From contig CP048620.1 in the NCBI GenBank assembly GCA_015698305.1, positions 1,514,557 through 1,578,556 of the forward strand: a stretch of DNA of 64,000 bases, in the 5' to 3' direction. The notes beneath the pieces were generated by a model that saw nothing but the letters and a program-made list of their open reading frames with translations, ran no database searches and had not been told where the DNA came from. This stretch comes from Candidatus Nitrohelix vancouverensis. Lineage in GTDB: Bacteria > Nitrospinota > Nitrospinia > Nitrospinales > VA-1. The translations under genes and the position numbers were made by a program. Shown here one piece after another: positions 9,063 to 17,048 of this stretch (the first letter of the stretch is position 1; the number at the start of each line of letters is the position of its first letter).

Positions 9063-9096
9063 ATCGTCTCTTTTCAGGTGACGGGTTTAAGTTAAA

Positions 9097-9534
9097 TTAT
9101 CTTCCAAGATCGATGGCGCGTATCGCCATGGATTTCGCCGCATTGATCGCGGTGACATTGGCTTCAAAGGAGCGCGTGGCGCTGATCATGTCCACCATTT
9201 CAGTCATCAGATCAACGTTGGGCATCGCGACGTAGCCCGATTCGTTGGCGTCGGGATGGTCGGGATCAAAAACCAGTTTGGGTTCGGATTGATCTTCGAC
9301 GATGTCGGTGACGAGGGCCTGCCGTACGTTTTCACCCATCTCGTTTTTCAAGGTCAAGCCGAATTCATCTTCGATGGGCATGGCGGTGATGGCGACGTCT
9401 TTTCGGCGGTAAGGCCCGCCTTCGGCGGTTCGGGTCGTTTCAATATTGGCCAGATTGCTTGAAATGGTTTCCATGCGCTTGCGTTGGGCGCTCAAGCCGG
9501 AGGAGCTGATTCGCATTGAGTTTAAAAAATCCAT
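9097..9534 (-). CDS. flgC: Flagellar basal-body rod protein FlgC
   Basis: This 145-aa proximal rod protein carries the N-terminal motif SSSGLSAQRKRMETISSNLANIET shared by rod, hook and filament-cap axial proteins, and a C-terminal coiled-coil segment with DMISATRSFEANVTAINAAK. Both ends match FlgC rather than FlgB. The open frame runs nine codons further upstream, but the ATG at 9534 gives the normal N-terminus (MDFLNSMRISSSG). It is preceded at a good distance by AGAGG. It is the first gene after the sigma-54 promoter at 9602-9617. The usual partners flgB (upstream) and fliE (downstream) are not adjacent. Confidence 0.95.
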   Translation of the reverse strand: MDFLNSMRISSSGLSAQRKRMETISSNLANIETTRTAEGGPYRRKDVAITAMPIEDEFGLTLKNEMGENVRQALVTDIVEDQSEPKLVFDPDHPDANESGYVAMPNVDLMTEMVDMISATRSFEANVTAINAAKSMAIRAIDLGR

Positions 9535-9562
9535 CGTTTGAAGCCTCTGTTGAGTTAACAAA

Positions 9563-9580
9563 TGCGTTTTTTTTGACGCA
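9563..9580 (-). other. Small hairpin in flgC leader
   Basis: TGCGT (9563-9567) and ACGCA (9576-9580) form a 5-bp stem around an A-rich loop on the minus strand. It lies between the predicted sigma-54 start (about 9591) and the ribosome-binding site of flgC. It may influence stability or translation; it is short enough to be chance. Confidence 0.3.
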
Positions 9581-9601
9581 ATTCAATATTACAGGAATAA
9601 A

Positions 9602-9617
9602 AGCAAATACTATGCCA
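9602..9617 (-). promoter_or_regulatory. Sigma-54 (-24/-12) promoter for flgC operon
   Basis: On the minus strand the sequence TGGCATAGTATTTGCT has GG and GC separated by exactly 10 bases, matching the RpoN consensus TGGCAC-N5-TTGCA at nearly every position. It lies 68 bp upstream of the flgC start, giving a predicted transcript start near 9591 and a leader of about 56 nt. The gene immediately upstream encodes an NtrC-family sigma-54 activator, which supports the assignment. Confidence 0.85.
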
Positions 9618-9682
9618 AACAGAGGGAGTTCTGGCGTTGGGGGGAGATTTTGAAAGAAAATTTGGAGGAACGCGCCTGACGC

Positions 9683-11041
9683 TCAGCTATTCTGGTATTC
9701 GGTCAGTTTATTACGCAGGGTGCGTATGCTGATGCCCAGACGCTCGGCGGCCTGGGTTTTGTTGCCGTTGGTTTCTTCAAGCGTTTTTAAAATAAGGGCT
9801 TTCTCCATCTCGTGGATGGTGCCCTGAAAGCCGGATTCGGCGAATGTGGCGCTTCCGTTGGCGTCTTCATCCTCGTCAAAAAACAGGTGGCCGGGGAGCA
9901 GTGTTTCGCCCTGACACATGAGCGCGGCGCGTTCGATGATGTTGCCAAATTCGCGAACATTGCCCGGCCAAGTGTAATTTTTGAGCAGGGCCAGGGTGTC
10001 GGGGTGAATGGAAGCGATTTTTTTGCTGATCTCCTTGCAGTGGCTGTCGAGAAAGTGCTGGGCCAGCGTCGGGATGTCTTCCTTGCGTTCGCGCAGGGGC
10101 GGCAGTTTGATGGGGATGACGTTGAGCCGGTAATACAAATCTTCGCGAAACTCGTTTTTCTTGATGCGCGATTTCACGTCGGCGTTGGTGGTCGCGATCA
10201 CGCGCACATCGACGGGGATCGGGCGTTTGCCGCCGACCTTGTCGACTTCATGTTCCTGAAGCACGCGCAAGAGTTTGGCTTGCAGGGGCAGGCTCATTTC
10301 GGTCACTTCATCGAGGAGCAGAGTGCCGTTGTGCGCGAGTTCAAACTTGCCTTCCTTGCGTTGCGACGCGCCGGTGAAGGCGCCTTTCTCGTGTCCGAAC
10401 AGTTCGGTTTCGAGCAGGTTTTCAGGCAGAGCGGCGCAGTTGATAGCGAGAAAGGGTTGAGATGCGCGCGGACTGCGCTGATGGATGAAACGGGAAAATA
10501 ATTCCTTGCCGGTACCGGTTTCTCCGCTGATGAGAACGGTTGATTTGCTGTAGGCGATATGTTCGGCGAAGGTCAGCAGTTCCTGCATTTTTTTATTCTG
10601 GGTGATGATGGCCCGTTCGCCCGATCCGGCGATGCGCGGATTGTCGACAGAGGGCGTCGTGACGCCGGATGTTTTCAAAGCCCGGTGTACGGCGGAGACC
10701 AGCACGTCGGCCTGAAAGGGTTTGATGAGAAAATCGAAGGCTCCGGCTTTCATGGCGTCGACGGCGTTGTCGATGATTTCGAAGGCGGTCATCATGACGA
10801 CCTGAGTCTGCGGCCATTGGGTCTTGATGGAGCGCAGGAGTTCGAGTCCGCTCATGCCCGGCATTTTGACGTCGGTGACGACCAGATCGTAGGCGTCGCT
10901 TTCCAGTCGCTCCAGCGCTTCGGCGCCGTTTTTCGCCGATTGGGTCTGATAGTTTTCGCGTTTGAGCGTGGTTTCGAGGGCGATGCGCATGTCCTCTTCG
11001 TCGTCCACCACGAGAATTTTTTTGTCGTTGTTATTGGTCAT
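9683..11041 (-). CDS. Sigma-54-dependent response regulator, FlrC/FleR-like
   Basis: This 452-aa NtrC-type activator has three domains. A receiver domain (about 1-120) carries the acidic pocket VVDDEED and the phospho-acceptor Asp at residue 57 (TDVKMPG). An AAA+ domain has Walker A GETGTGKE and the sigma-54-contact loop GAFTGA. A Fis-type helix-turn-helix sits at the C-terminus (NKTQAAERLGISIRTLRNKL). It should be phosphorylated by the adjacent kinase and activate RpoN promoters. The neighbours and the promoter in front of flgC point to a flagellar class III regulator of the FlrC/FleR type. Its start overlaps the kinase gene by 11 bp. The name is by context; NtrC relatives are hard to separate by sequence alone. 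Confidence 0.9.
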   Translation of the reverse strand: MTNNNDKKILVVDDEEDMRIALETTLKRENYQTQSAKNGAEALERLESDAYDLVVTDVKMPGMSGLELLRSIKTQWPQTQVVMMTAFEIIDNAVDAMKAGAFDFLIKPFQADVLVSAVHRALKTSGVTTPSVDNPRIAGSGERAIITQNKKMQELLTFAEHIAYSKSTVLISGETGTGKELFSRFIHQRSPRASQPFLAINCAALPENLLETELFGHEKGAFTGASQRKEGKFELAHNGTLLLDEVTEMSLPLQAKLLRVLQEHEVDKVGGKRPIPVDVRVIATTNADVKSRIKKNEFREDLYYRLNVIPIKLPPLRERKEDIPTLAQHFLDSHCKEISKKIASIHPDTLALLKNYTWPGNVREFGNIIERAALMCQGETLLPGHLFFDEDEDANGSATFAESGFQGTIHEMEKALILKTLEETNGNKTQAAERLGISIRTLRNKLTEYQNS

Positions 11042-12335
11042 CGAGTTCCGCGTCCCAGCAGGGGATTTTTACGATGAAGGTGGAGCCTGGTCCTTCCGTC
11101 GCTTCCAGATCGATCGCGCCCTGGTGAGCTTTCACGATATTGTGGCAGATGGAAAGCCCCAGTCCGGTGCCCTTGTCTTTGGTGGTGAAAAATGGATTGA
11201 ATATATTGTCGCGTTTTTCCGCAGGGATGCCCATACCGTCGTCGGCGATGCTGATCCTGACGAAGCGTCGCCCGGAGGGGTCGGCTTGCGCGTCGGAGCT
11301 TGCCGGGGCGTCGATGCAGGTTTCAACGCTCAGCGTTCCGCCGTCGGGCATGGCCTGAATCGCGTTGCGCAAGAGGTTGACGAAGACTTGTTTGAGCAGG
11401 GCGTCGTCGCCATTGGCGAGGATTTTTGCCGTCGCGAGTTTTTTGTGGACGCTTATGTTTTCGGGGATCATCAGTTCGCTGGAGTTTTCCAGCAGGCCAT
11501 CGATCAATTCATCGACATCGCATTTTTGTCTCGACGGTTGCGCCGATTGCGCGAATAGGAGAACGCTGGAGATGATGCGGTCCATGTTCTTGACGCCTGA
11601 TGAGATGCGTTCCGCCAGCGCGCGTTTTTCGTCGTCTTCCTTGAGATCCTGCTTGAGCAGGGAGGCGAACAATTCGATGCTGGCCAGCGGGTTGCGGATT
11701 TCATGCGCGATGCCCGCCGCCATTTCGCCGGTGGCGCGTAAACGCTGGTTGCGCTGGGCTTCTTCTTCGAGGCGGCGCAAGTGCGTGATGTCTTGCAGGA
11801 TCAATACGGTGCCGATGGATTCTTCATTGGGCGTTTTGACGGGGGAGGCGGAAATCCTGAGCCAGCAGGCCTTGCGTTTTCCGATCTCGATTTCCCTGTC
11901 GATAGAGAGCGATGCGCCGGGCATCTGCGCCGAACGGGAGATGATATTTTCAAACAGATCGGTGTCGAAGGCGGCCTTGAGGCTTTTGCCCATGCAATGC
12001 TCTGCGCTGAGGGAGAAAATTGTCTCCGCCGTGCGGTTGAATGTGGTGATGATTCCGTTTGCGTCGACAACGACGACTCCGGTGGTCAGACTCTCCAGAA
12101 TATTGTGCAGGTAATTCTTGACCTCTTCCTTCTCCTGAAGGTTCTGTTCCAGCTCTTCATTTTTCCGGGCGAGTTCGAGGTCGAGGACCTTGATCCGCGC
12201 TTCCAGATTGTCGTAAGAACTCTGCAGTTGCTGGGTGGCTTCGTTAAACGCGGCGAAAGCCCGGTTGAGCACTTCGACTTCTTTTTTGTCAAATTCTTTC
12301 AGTGGAGAGTCTTCCATAACGGGTTCGCAATTCAT
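11031..12335 (-). CDS. PAS sensor histidine kinase, FlrB/FleS-like
   Basis: This 434-aa kinase has no membrane segment. An N-terminal coiled coil (about 25-80) is followed by a PAS domain (about 75-190) and a HisKA domain whose phospho-accepting His is residue 211 in AAGIAHEIRNPLAS. The HATPase domain has the N, G1 and G2 boxes (NLLRNAIQAM, DDGMGIP, GTGLGLSI). A cytoplasmic PAS kinase paired with an NtrC-type regulator directly upstream of flagellar basal-body genes is the FlrBC/FleSR arrangement, which times late flagellar gene expression. A start at the Met at 12317 is also possible. The gene follows the AMIN/TPR gene by 19 bp. Confidence 0.9.
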   Translation of the reverse strand: MNCEPVMEDSPLKEFDKKEVEVLNRAFAAFNEATQQLQSSYDNLEARIKVLDLELARKNEELEQNLQEKEEVKNYLHNILESLTTGVVVVDANGIITTFNRTAETIFSLSAEHCMGKSLKAAFDTDLFENIISRSAQMPGASLSIDREIEIGKRKACWLRISASPVKTPNEESIGTVLILQDITHLRRLEEEAQRNQRLRATGEMAAGIAHEIRNPLASIELFASLLKQDLKEDDEKRALAERISSGVKNMDRIISSVLLFAQSAQPSRQKCDVDELIDGLLENSSELMIPENISVHKKLATAKILANGDDALLKQVFVNLLRNAIQAMPDGGTLSVETCIDAPASSDAQADPSGRRFVRISIADDGMGIPAEKRDNIFNPFFTTKDKGTGLGLSICHNIVKAHQGAIDLEATEGPGSTFIVKIPCWDAELDDQ

Positions 12336-12354
12336 TCCGGTTCATTGTACGGGA

Positions 12355-14898
12355 TTAGAGCTGGTCTTTGATCTTTTTTTCCCAGTCGAGCACTTGCATG
12401 CGCGTTTTTGCGGCCTGTTTCATCAGGTCATCGAAACCCTCTCCCGTCGCCAGGGAAGCCAGTTGCGAGAGGGCTTTTTCGCCGTCGTTGGTTTCTTTGT
12501 AAATCTCGGCGCGTAACATTTCAGCCCATTCTCTCAAAGGATGTTTGGGGTAGAGTTGTATTGCGGTTTCCAGAGTTTTGAGCGCCTGGGGGTAATCGCG
12601 TTGCTGGTAATTCAGGATTCCAAGTTTGTAGTAAGACTCCTGAATGTATTCCGGGATCGCGTTGACCATGGTTTTGTCGAAATTGGCGATGGCGTTGCCG
12701 TACTCTTGAATGGAAGAGGGGAAATCCTTCTGGATTTCGTGGATTTGCGCCATGCGGTAGAAGGTGCGGGAAATATCCGCGCCGTCTTTGCCGAGCAGGG
12801 TTTTGTAGTTGCCCAGCGCTTCATCGTATTTATTCTGTTTCTGATTGGCCTCTGCGAGCAGTTCGATCGCCGCTGGAACGCGCACGCTTCTCGGGTATTT
12901 GGTTAAAAAGCCCTGAGCGACCATTTCCGCTTCGTCAAAATTATCGTTGGTCAGGTGAATCCGTCCCAGATTGAGAAAGATACGGTCGGCAAAGGTTTCG
13001 CGCGAGTCCATGCGCTTGACCTGTTCGTAGAATTTCAAGGCTTCCTGAAACATGCCGATGTTCTGATAGGCCTCGCCAATTTGTATGAGGGTCCGTAAAT
13101 TCTGGAGCTTGCCGAGAGACAGACCGGTGAAATCGCTGTATGCGTACAAGATGGGCAGGTATCCCTTTTCGCGTGTGTACACGTCGACCAGTTGAATCAA
13201 GGTCTGACGGATGTATTTTTTAGCTTCCTGATAATATTTTGAACTGGCGCCCAGGGGTAACAGTTTCTTGAAGGTTTCGATGGCGTTGAGGAAATTTTGT
13301 TCGCGCAGGTAAGCGATGCCTTTGCTCAATGTGACTTCCGCCAGAATGTCGACGCTCTTTGCGTTTTTTTCAATTTGCTCATAGGTTTTGAAGGGATTGA
13401 AATAAGGGTCGACCTTGAAAACAATATCCTGCACGGGCAGACCGGGGTTTTTCACGCCGATGTCCGCCATGCGAATGGTTCCGTATTGAGAGTCCGGTTT
13501 CCCCGGATTGCGCTTGGAGGATTCGTCGAACACGGACAAGGCGTCCATCTCTTTGCCTTCGAGAAGATAGGAGTCGCCAATCCGGTTGATGGCCTGATGC
13601 GCTATCGGGAGCGTGGGATTGAGATTGACCAGATCGAAATAATGCTTGCGCGCCGCGGGGAACTCTCTGCGCGCATAATAAATTTCGGCCATGTTGTAAT
13701 CGATCTCCGGGCGTTCCGCCAAAACATCGGGCCAACGTTTGGTGGCTTCTTCGTAGACCTTGATGGCCTGATCGTAATCCTTGATTTGATAAAAATGATC
13801 GGCGATATCAAACAGGGCGACTTTGGCGTTGGGGTCTTTGGGCGCTTTTTTCAGCAGTTTCTGAAAGGCTTCGTAAGCCTCCTTGTATTGACCGACCTTC
13901 ATCAACATGGAGGCGAGGCCGCCTTCTCTGGCTTCGTTGTAAAGGCTCCTTGAATTTCTCTTGATGCCTTCGTTGTAAAGCGTCCGCGCTTCCAGCACAT
14001 AGTTCATGCGGTCGTAAATGAAAGCCAGTTTGTGCAGAGCGTGATCGAAGAAGCGCGACTTTGGAAAACGCCTGACGGCTTGTTTGTAGGCTTCCAAAGC
14101 GTGTTCGTAGATCGGGTTTTCTTCGGTCGTGAAGACGGCGTTGAATTCAGCCTCGGCATTGAGATAGTAAATATGATCGAGGTATTTGCTTTCGGGATGA
14201 TCCTTGATGAATTGAGTGAACAGCTTGCCCGAGCCTTTGTAGTCCCTCAGTTGAAACAGGGTCAGAGCTTTCTGATAGTCTTCCCAGCCGTCTTTGTCTT
14301 TGCTGGTTTCGTGTTGTTCGACGATATTTTTGATTTGTTGCTGATTGATGCCTGGAATGAAGGGGGCGTCTTTTTTCTCTGGTTCTGGCGTTGTCTGTGT
14401 TTTGGTTTGGGCTTCTTTTGGAGCTTGTTTTGCTTTAGAGCTTTTACGAGTCGATATTTTACCCAGTTCGGTTGTGCGACCTTCCAGATCGAGCACGACC
14501 TGAGGCGGGTCCATATTCAGATGGTGAAAAAAACGGGTGTTTGCGTTTTGTAATTTTAAAGAAAGACGAACGACATCTCCTAAGTTCTCGACTGATATTT
14601 GTTCGAGATTTTTATCCACGAAACGGCGAGAATGGAGGTCCGGTCCGGCGGCGACGTTGGGGAATTCCAGGACAATCAGCTTCTTCAGGAAATCAGCTTT
14701 TACCTGATAAGTCGTCGGTTTGCTGAGATCTACCAGAATTCGGGTGTATTCGGGGTGCGGCCCGATGCGCAGTCGCTTGATGGTGGAATCGGGCGCGAAA
14801 AGTCCGCCAATCTCCTGCGCGTTGACAGAAGAGGCCGAGAGGCCGAGGGCCAGGATCAGGGCGATTCGAACAAATGTTTGTAGTTTTGTATTCAGCAT
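12355..14898 (-). CDS. Secreted AMIN-like plus TPR-repeat protein
   Basis: This is an 847-aa protein with a clear signal peptide (MLNTKLQTFVRIALILALGL, cleaved after SVNA-Q), which fixes the start at 14898 rather than the longer frame at 14958. Residues about 30-135 resemble an AMIN domain (RLRIGPHPEYTRILVDLSKP and a DPPQVVLDLEG strand), a fold that targets proteins to peptidoglycan or secretin complexes. The remainder, from about 185 onward, is a long run of TPR-like helical pairs. The product is probably a periplasmic scaffold. It heads the transcript that includes the FlrBC-like pair and has its own sigma-54 promoter 36 bp upstream of the start. That suggests a role in flagellar or envelope assembly, but no direct function can be assigned. 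Confidence 0.75.
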   Translation of the reverse strand: MLNTKLQTFVRIALILALGLSASSVNAQEIGGLFAPDSTIKRLRIGPHPEYTRILVDLSKPTTYQVKADFLKKLIVLEFPNVAAGPDLHSRRFVDKNLEQISVENLGDVVRLSLKLQNANTRFFHHLNMDPPQVVLDLEGRTTELGKISTRKSSKAKQAPKEAQTKTQTTPEPEKKDAPFIPGINQQQIKNIVEQHETSKDKDGWEDYQKALTLFQLRDYKGSGKLFTQFIKDHPESKYLDHIYYLNAEAEFNAVFTTEENPIYEHALEAYKQAVRRFPKSRFFDHALHKLAFIYDRMNYVLEARTLYNEGIKRNSRSLYNEAREGGLASMLMKVGQYKEAYEAFQKLLKKAPKDPNAKVALFDIADHFYQIKDYDQAIKVYEEATKRWPDVLAERPEIDYNMAEIYYARREFPAARKHYFDLVNLNPTLPIAHQAINRIGDSYLLEGKEMDALSVFDESSKRNPGKPDSQYGTIRMADIGVKNPGLPVQDIVFKVDPYFNPFKTYEQIEKNAKSVDILAEVTLSKGIAYLREQNFLNAIETFKKLLPLGASSKYYQEAKKYIRQTLIQLVDVYTREKGYLPILYAYSDFTGLSLGKLQNLRTLIQIGEAYQNIGMFQEALKFYEQVKRMDSRETFADRIFLNLGRIHLTNDNFDEAEMVAQGFLTKYPRSVRVPAAIELLAEANQKQNKYDEALGNYKTLLGKDGADISRTFYRMAQIHEIQKDFPSSIQEYGNAIANFDKTMVNAIPEYIQESYYKLGILNYQQRDYPQALKTLETAIQLYPKHPLREWAEMLRAEIYKETNDGEKALSQLASLATGEGFDDLMKQAAKTRMQVLDWEKKIKDQL

Positions 14899-14934
14899 CG
14901 GAATTTTGTCGCAATTAGTCTTGCCAAAGTACAA

Positions 14935-14950
14935 AGCAAAATATATGCCG
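14935..14950 (-). promoter_or_regulatory. Sigma-54 promoter for the AMIN/TPR-kinase-regulator operon
   Basis: The minus strand reads CGGCATATATTTTGCT, with GG and GC exactly 10 bases apart. It differs little from the flgC promoter (GGCATAGTATTTGCTTT there, GGCATATATTTTGCTTT here). The predicted transcript start near 14924 leaves a leader of about 26 nt before the ATG at 14898. The first -24 base is C rather than T, a tolerated change. Two matching -24/-12 elements in one flagellar cluster reinforce each other. Confidence 0.75.
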
Positions 14951-15107
14951 CGGCTCATAGCCTTGTCATTTCGGGCTTACTTTTATAGGGTTATTGCCTT
15001 ATTATAAAGGAATGAGGGGCCAGAGCGCTGATATTTCTTTAATGTCTATCTTATTCTTGTCAAAATTTTGACCGCCCAGATTCCTGGGATTTGAGTTTAG
15101 AGTTCTT

Positions 15108-16214
15108 ATGAATCCAAACGATAAAGAGCATCTCAAGCACAGTGAGTTGATCATGGTGCGATCTCTGCTCAAGCGCCAAAACTCGATGCTGGGCAAATCC
15201 ATGGAGCATTTGGATCGTCTGATCTATCTGCAAAAAAGCATGAGTTTGTTGAGCTGCGATGAAATCAACCGGGTTTTGATCTCCAAACTGCCCTACATTC
15301 TATCCGTCAACTATTTCAGCCTTTTTCTATACGACAAGAGCAGACGGTATTTGCAAACCGAATGCCACAACCATCCGGGCATGGACAAGATGGTGCAAAT
15401 TCACTATAGCGAGTCGGAAATCATGCGAGACGCGATCACGAGCGGCTCTTATGTTCTGGAGCATGATTTCTTAAAATGTAAGTATTTTACGGGCAAGACC
15501 AATCCACTTTTTAAAAGCCCGTTTTTTGTTTCGATTCCTTTAATGATCGAAAATGAAATCATTGGCGCCCTGAACCTGAACGATAGCGAGAATGATTTTT
15601 TTAATGTGAACGATCTGGATTTTGCCCTGAACATCTCCGAGTTTATCGCCCTGTCTCTGAGCAACGCCAAGCTCTATGAGAAAACGCAAATCGATGCGGT
15701 GACGGACGGTTTGACGGGTTTGACCAACCGGCAACAAATGGCGGTACTTCTGGACAAGGAAATGGAGCGTTGTTTGCGTTACAGTTCCACCCTGTCCGTC
15801 ATCATGCTCGATGTGGACTATTTCAAGAAGGTGAATGACACTTACGGGCATCAGGTGGGGGACGATGTGTTGATGGTCTTGTCGGACATGTTGAAGCGGG
15901 TGTGCCGCTCCAACGACGTCGCCGCTCGCTACGGCGGCGAAGAGTTCCTGATGGCTTTGCCGGAGACGCCAGAAAAGGGCGCCCTGCAGATCGCAGAGCG
16001 GATTCGAAGCGAGATGGAGCGTTATGAGTTTCAGGCGGGGGAATTGAAGTTCCAGGTCACGATCAGTTGCGGCGTGGCCAGTTTTGACTCTAAGGATTTG
16101 AACAGCGTTGACGCTCTGATCAAAGTTGCCGACTCGGCTCTGTATCGGGCGAAGGAAAGCGGTAGAAACCGGATCGTTTTGGGAAATGCGGGAGAAGACC
16201 TTGGCTCTGCTTGA
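15108..16214 (+). CDS. GAF-GGDEF diguanylate cyclase
   Basis: This 368-aa enzyme is predicted to make c-di-GMP from two GTP. A GAF-type sensor domain covers about residues 45-195. The GGDEF domain follows (DAVTDGLTGLTNR at about 197-208), with an active-site GGEEF at 276-280. The allosteric I-site RxxD (RSND, 267-270) is present exactly five residues before the active site, so product inhibition is expected. No membrane segment is seen, so the protein should be cytoplasmic. The end overlaps the HDOD gene start by 29 bp. The two genes form a signalling pair next to an HD-GYP gene on the opposite strand. Confidence 0.93.
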   Translation: MNPNDKEHLKHSELIMVRSLLKRQNSMLGKSMEHLDRLIYLQKSMSLLSCDEINRVLISKLPYILSVNYFSLFLYDKSRRYLQTECHNHPGMDKMVQIHYSESEIMRDAITSGSYVLEHDFLKCKYFTGKTNPLFKSPFFVSIPLMIENEIIGALNLNDSENDFFNVNDLDFALNISEFIALSLSNAKLYEKTQIDAVTDGLTGLTNRQQMAVLLDKEMERCLRYSSTLSVIMLDVDYFKKVNDTYGHQVGDDVLMVLSDMLKRVCRSNDVAARYGGEEFLMALPETPEKGALQIAERIRSEMERYEFQAGELKFQVTISCGVASFDSKDLNSVDALIKVADSALYRAKESGRNRIVLGNAGEDLGSA

Positions 16215-17046
16215 ACAATTCAAATCGCAGGATTCCCTGCCGTCTCTGCCCACGCAGATCATCCGAATTCTCGAAGAGACGAGTCGTAGTTCGTCGATGG
16301 ATTACAACATCATTGAGTTGATCCAATACGATCCATCGATGGCGATGCGCGTATTGAAACTTGCGAATTCCCCTCTCTATGGCTATTCGGGAGAGATCGG
16401 TTCACTGCAACAGGCGGCGGGTCTTCTTGGCCCGGACGCCTTGAAAAATATTATTTTGACGACTCCCATTCTGGAGCGTTACTACGATGCGGAGCGAGCG
16501 GCGCTGGACCTCGATTTTCCCGTTTTTTGGTTGCACATGCAATTGAAGGCGGCGATTGCTGGACGGATCGCGCGATTGCGGGGACAAATGGAAGTCGACG
16601 TTTGCTTCACGGCGGGGCTGATTCACGAAACCGGCAAGCTGGCGCTGGCGATTCGCGCTCCGGCTCTGATGAAAAAAATCATGACTCACGCGAAGGATCA
16701 CAATTTGTTTCTGACGCAGGCTGGAGTGAGCGTTGCGGAATTTTCACATCTGGATATCGCGGTTCATCTCGCTGAAGCAGGGCGCTTGCCCAAACGTTTG
16801 TCGCAGTCGCTGGCGGTTTGCGATTATGACGCGAACGCGGATTTTGCCAGCGCGATCGGCGCGGTGGTGAGGCTGGCGAATTACTATGCGTGGCGTCTGG
16901 GGTACCCGGATGGCATCGAAGTCAAGGGGCCGGACAAGCCTTTGACAGCTATTGCAGCGTTGGAAATTTCAGAGCAAAACTTCGATTCCTGGGAGGAGCC
17001 GTTGCGGGTGTTAGCCGCTGAAACGGTCGAGTTTCTGGACTACTGA
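16186..17046 (+). CDS. HDOD domain protein
   Basis: This 286-aa protein is dominated by an HDOD domain (about residues 10-215): SLPTQIIRILEE, then YDPSMAMRVLKLANSPLYG, then SLQQAAGLLGPDALKNI. HDOD domains are HD-related helical folds that lack the phosphohydrolase residues and act as signalling scaffolds, often beside c-di-GMP enzymes. I start at ATG 16186 (MREKTLALLEQF) because the longer frame from 16126 would lie entirely within the cyclase gene and adds residues without family similarity. Overlap with the cyclase suggests coupled expression. The stop lies 2 bp from the convergent HD-GYP stop. Confidence 0.88.
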   Translation: MREKTLALLEQFKSQDSLPSLPTQIIRILEETSRSSSMDYNIIELIQYDPSMAMRVLKLANSPLYGYSGEIGSLQQAAGLLGPDALKNIILTTPILERYYDAERAALDLDFPVFWLHMQLKAAIAGRIARLRGQMEVDVCFTAGLIHETGKLALAIRAPALMKKIMTHAKDHNLFLTQAGVSVAEFSHLDIAVHLAEAGRLPKRLSQSLAVCDYDANADFASAIGAVVRLANYYAWRLGYPDGIEVKGPDKPLTAIAALEISEQNFDSWEEPLRVLAAETVEFLDY

Positions 17047-17048
17047 GC

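Noticed and set aside
11365-12114. 249-codon plus-strand frame
   Set aside because: Antisense to the histidine kinase gene; Ser/Arg-rich without domain features.
14911-14926. Second sigma-54-like element TGGCAAGACTAATTGC
   Set aside because: GG and GC are 11 bases apart instead of 10, and a transcript would start at the ATG itself. The element at 14935-14950 fits better.
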